Shown: positions 63,577-64,000 of the stretch, piece by piece
How the letters are laid out: each line of letters opens with the position of its first letter
Numbering within the stretch: position 1 is the first letter of the stretch
From: Mycolicibacter senuensis
Lineage (GTDB): Bacteria > Actinomycetota > Actinomycetes > Mycobacteriales > Mycobacteriaceae
Direction of reading: 5' to 3'
Assembly (NCBI RefSeq): GCF_002101885.1
Contig: NZ_LQPS01000013.1
Location: forward strand, 1-64,000
Length of the DNA stretch: 64,000 bases
Translations under genes and position numbers: made by a program
Notes under the pieces: generated by a model
What the model saw: the letters and a program-made list of their open reading frames with translations, nothing else
What the model was told of the DNA's origin: nothing
Databases searched by the model: none

Positions 63577-64000
63577 TTGACCGCCCTCCGAATCCGTGCG
63601 GTGATGCCGGCCACCAGCACGGCCGCGGCAATCGTGCCGAGGAATCCGAGGGCTACGGTCCGGGCCCGATGGTCAGGCGGTGGTGGCGGTGCTGCCGGTG
63701 TGATGACGCGGGCCCGCGACCCCGGCGCCACCGGATCGCCCGGCGGCACATTGAACGTCAGTGCCGCCACCGGGTCGACCAACCCGTAGCCGACCCGGTT
63801 GTCCACCCCCGCGGGCGGATTGTGTGCCGTCTGCACGATCCGGTTGATCACCTGGTGCGCGGTGAGCTCGGGATATTTCGCCCGAACCAGGGCCGCGACG
63901 CCACTGACGTAGGCCGCCGAGAAGCTGGTTCCCCAGAACGGCATGTTCTTCTCGCCGACCCGGACCGGGGGGTAGGCGTTGACCGGTCCGCCGCCCTGCG
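63573..64000 (-). CDS. mycP2: Mycosin protease MycP, C-terminal part (ESX-2-like, partial)
   Basis: The frame is open to the window edge and gives the last 142 residues of a subtilisin-like mycosin. The catalytic-serine motif [16 protein letters not shown] is present, followed by the [13 protein letters not shown] end of the protease domain, a Pro-rich linker ([11 protein letters not shown]) and the C-terminal transmembrane helix ([17 protein letters not shown]). The Asp and His of the triad and the signal peptide lie outside the window. Mycosins anchor to and stabilise the ESX membrane complex (known). Confidence 0.9.
   Translation of the reverse strand, partial: QGGGPVNAYPPVRVGEKNMPFWGTSFSAAYVSGVAALVRAKYPELTAHQVINRIVQTAHNPPAGVDNRVGYGLVDPVAALTFNVPPGDPVAPGSRARVITPAAPPPPPDHRARTVALGFLGTIAAAVLVAGITARIRRAVK

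Overview
This is a high-GC (about two-thirds G+C by eye) chromosome segment from a member of the Mycobacteriaceae, centred on the replication origin. Gene order murJ-sigM-trxB-trxC-cwlM-parB-parA-rsmG-jag-yidC-yidD-rnpA-rpmH | dnaA-dnaN-recF-dciA-gyrB-gyrA-ileT-alaT-cwsA-ppiA-crgA-trpG-pknB-pknA-pbpA-rodA-pstP-fhaB-fhaA-leuT is the classical mycobacterial oriC neighbourhood. A 420-residue GyrA intein, a whiB5 / Rv0023-Rv0030-like block and an ESX-2-like locus point towards a slow-grower-related lineage. A second type II topoisomerase of the TopoN/TopoM kind, described in M. smegmatis, is also present. I cannot name the species from sequence alone.

Layout. Positions 1-8245: cell-wall and redox genes left of the origin (MurJ fused to a pseudokinase, SigM with a shortened anti-sigma factor, thioredoxin system, CwlM, an Rv3916c-like protein). 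Positions 8480-13863 (minus strand): chromosome segregation genes parB/parA with three parS sites embedded in coding sequence, rsmG, and the jag-yidC-yidD-rnpA-rpmH membrane-insertion/RNase P operon. Positions 13864-16489: dnaA and the flanking regions that carry DnaA boxes (oriC). Positions 16490-26433: dnaN, recF, dciA, gyrB, gyrA with its intein, and a DUF3566 membrane protein. Positions 26496-40242: two tRNAs, division/envelope factors (CwsA, PpiA, CrgA, DUF881), trpG/pabA and the six-gene serine/threonine-kinase operon fhaB-pstP-rodA-pbpA-pknA-pknB, then fhaA and tRNA-Leu.

Positions 40245-53561 replace what is a short interval in M. tuberculosis and look accessory. They hold a 23-bp tandem repeat next to leuT, a small coiled-coil protein, the TopoM/TopoN pair, a TetR-controlled five-gene operon with the enzyme classes of the mymA operon (flavin monooxygenase, hydrolase, acyl-CoA ligase, SDR, Zn-alcohol dehydrogenase), a DUF433/DUF5615 toxin-antitoxin pair and a pirin. 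Positions 53610-64000 hold whiB5, an Rv0023-like regulator, an NlpC/P60 hydrolase, Rv0026-Rv0030-like proteins and, converging on them, the eccA-eccE-mycP end of an ESX-2-like type VII secretion locus, cut by the window edge.

How it fits together. MurJ, CwlM, FhaA, FhaB, PknA, PknB, PstP, RodA, PbpA, CwsA and CrgA form one phospho-regulated network for septal and polar peptidoglycan growth. DnaA, DnaN, DciA, GyrAB, ParAB and parS handle initiation, unwinding and segregation of the origin. The most suggestive new juxtaposition is the Rv0023-Rv0030-like block beside ESX-2: in M. tuberculosis these lie on opposite sides of oriC, so adjacency here suggests one regulated secretion module.
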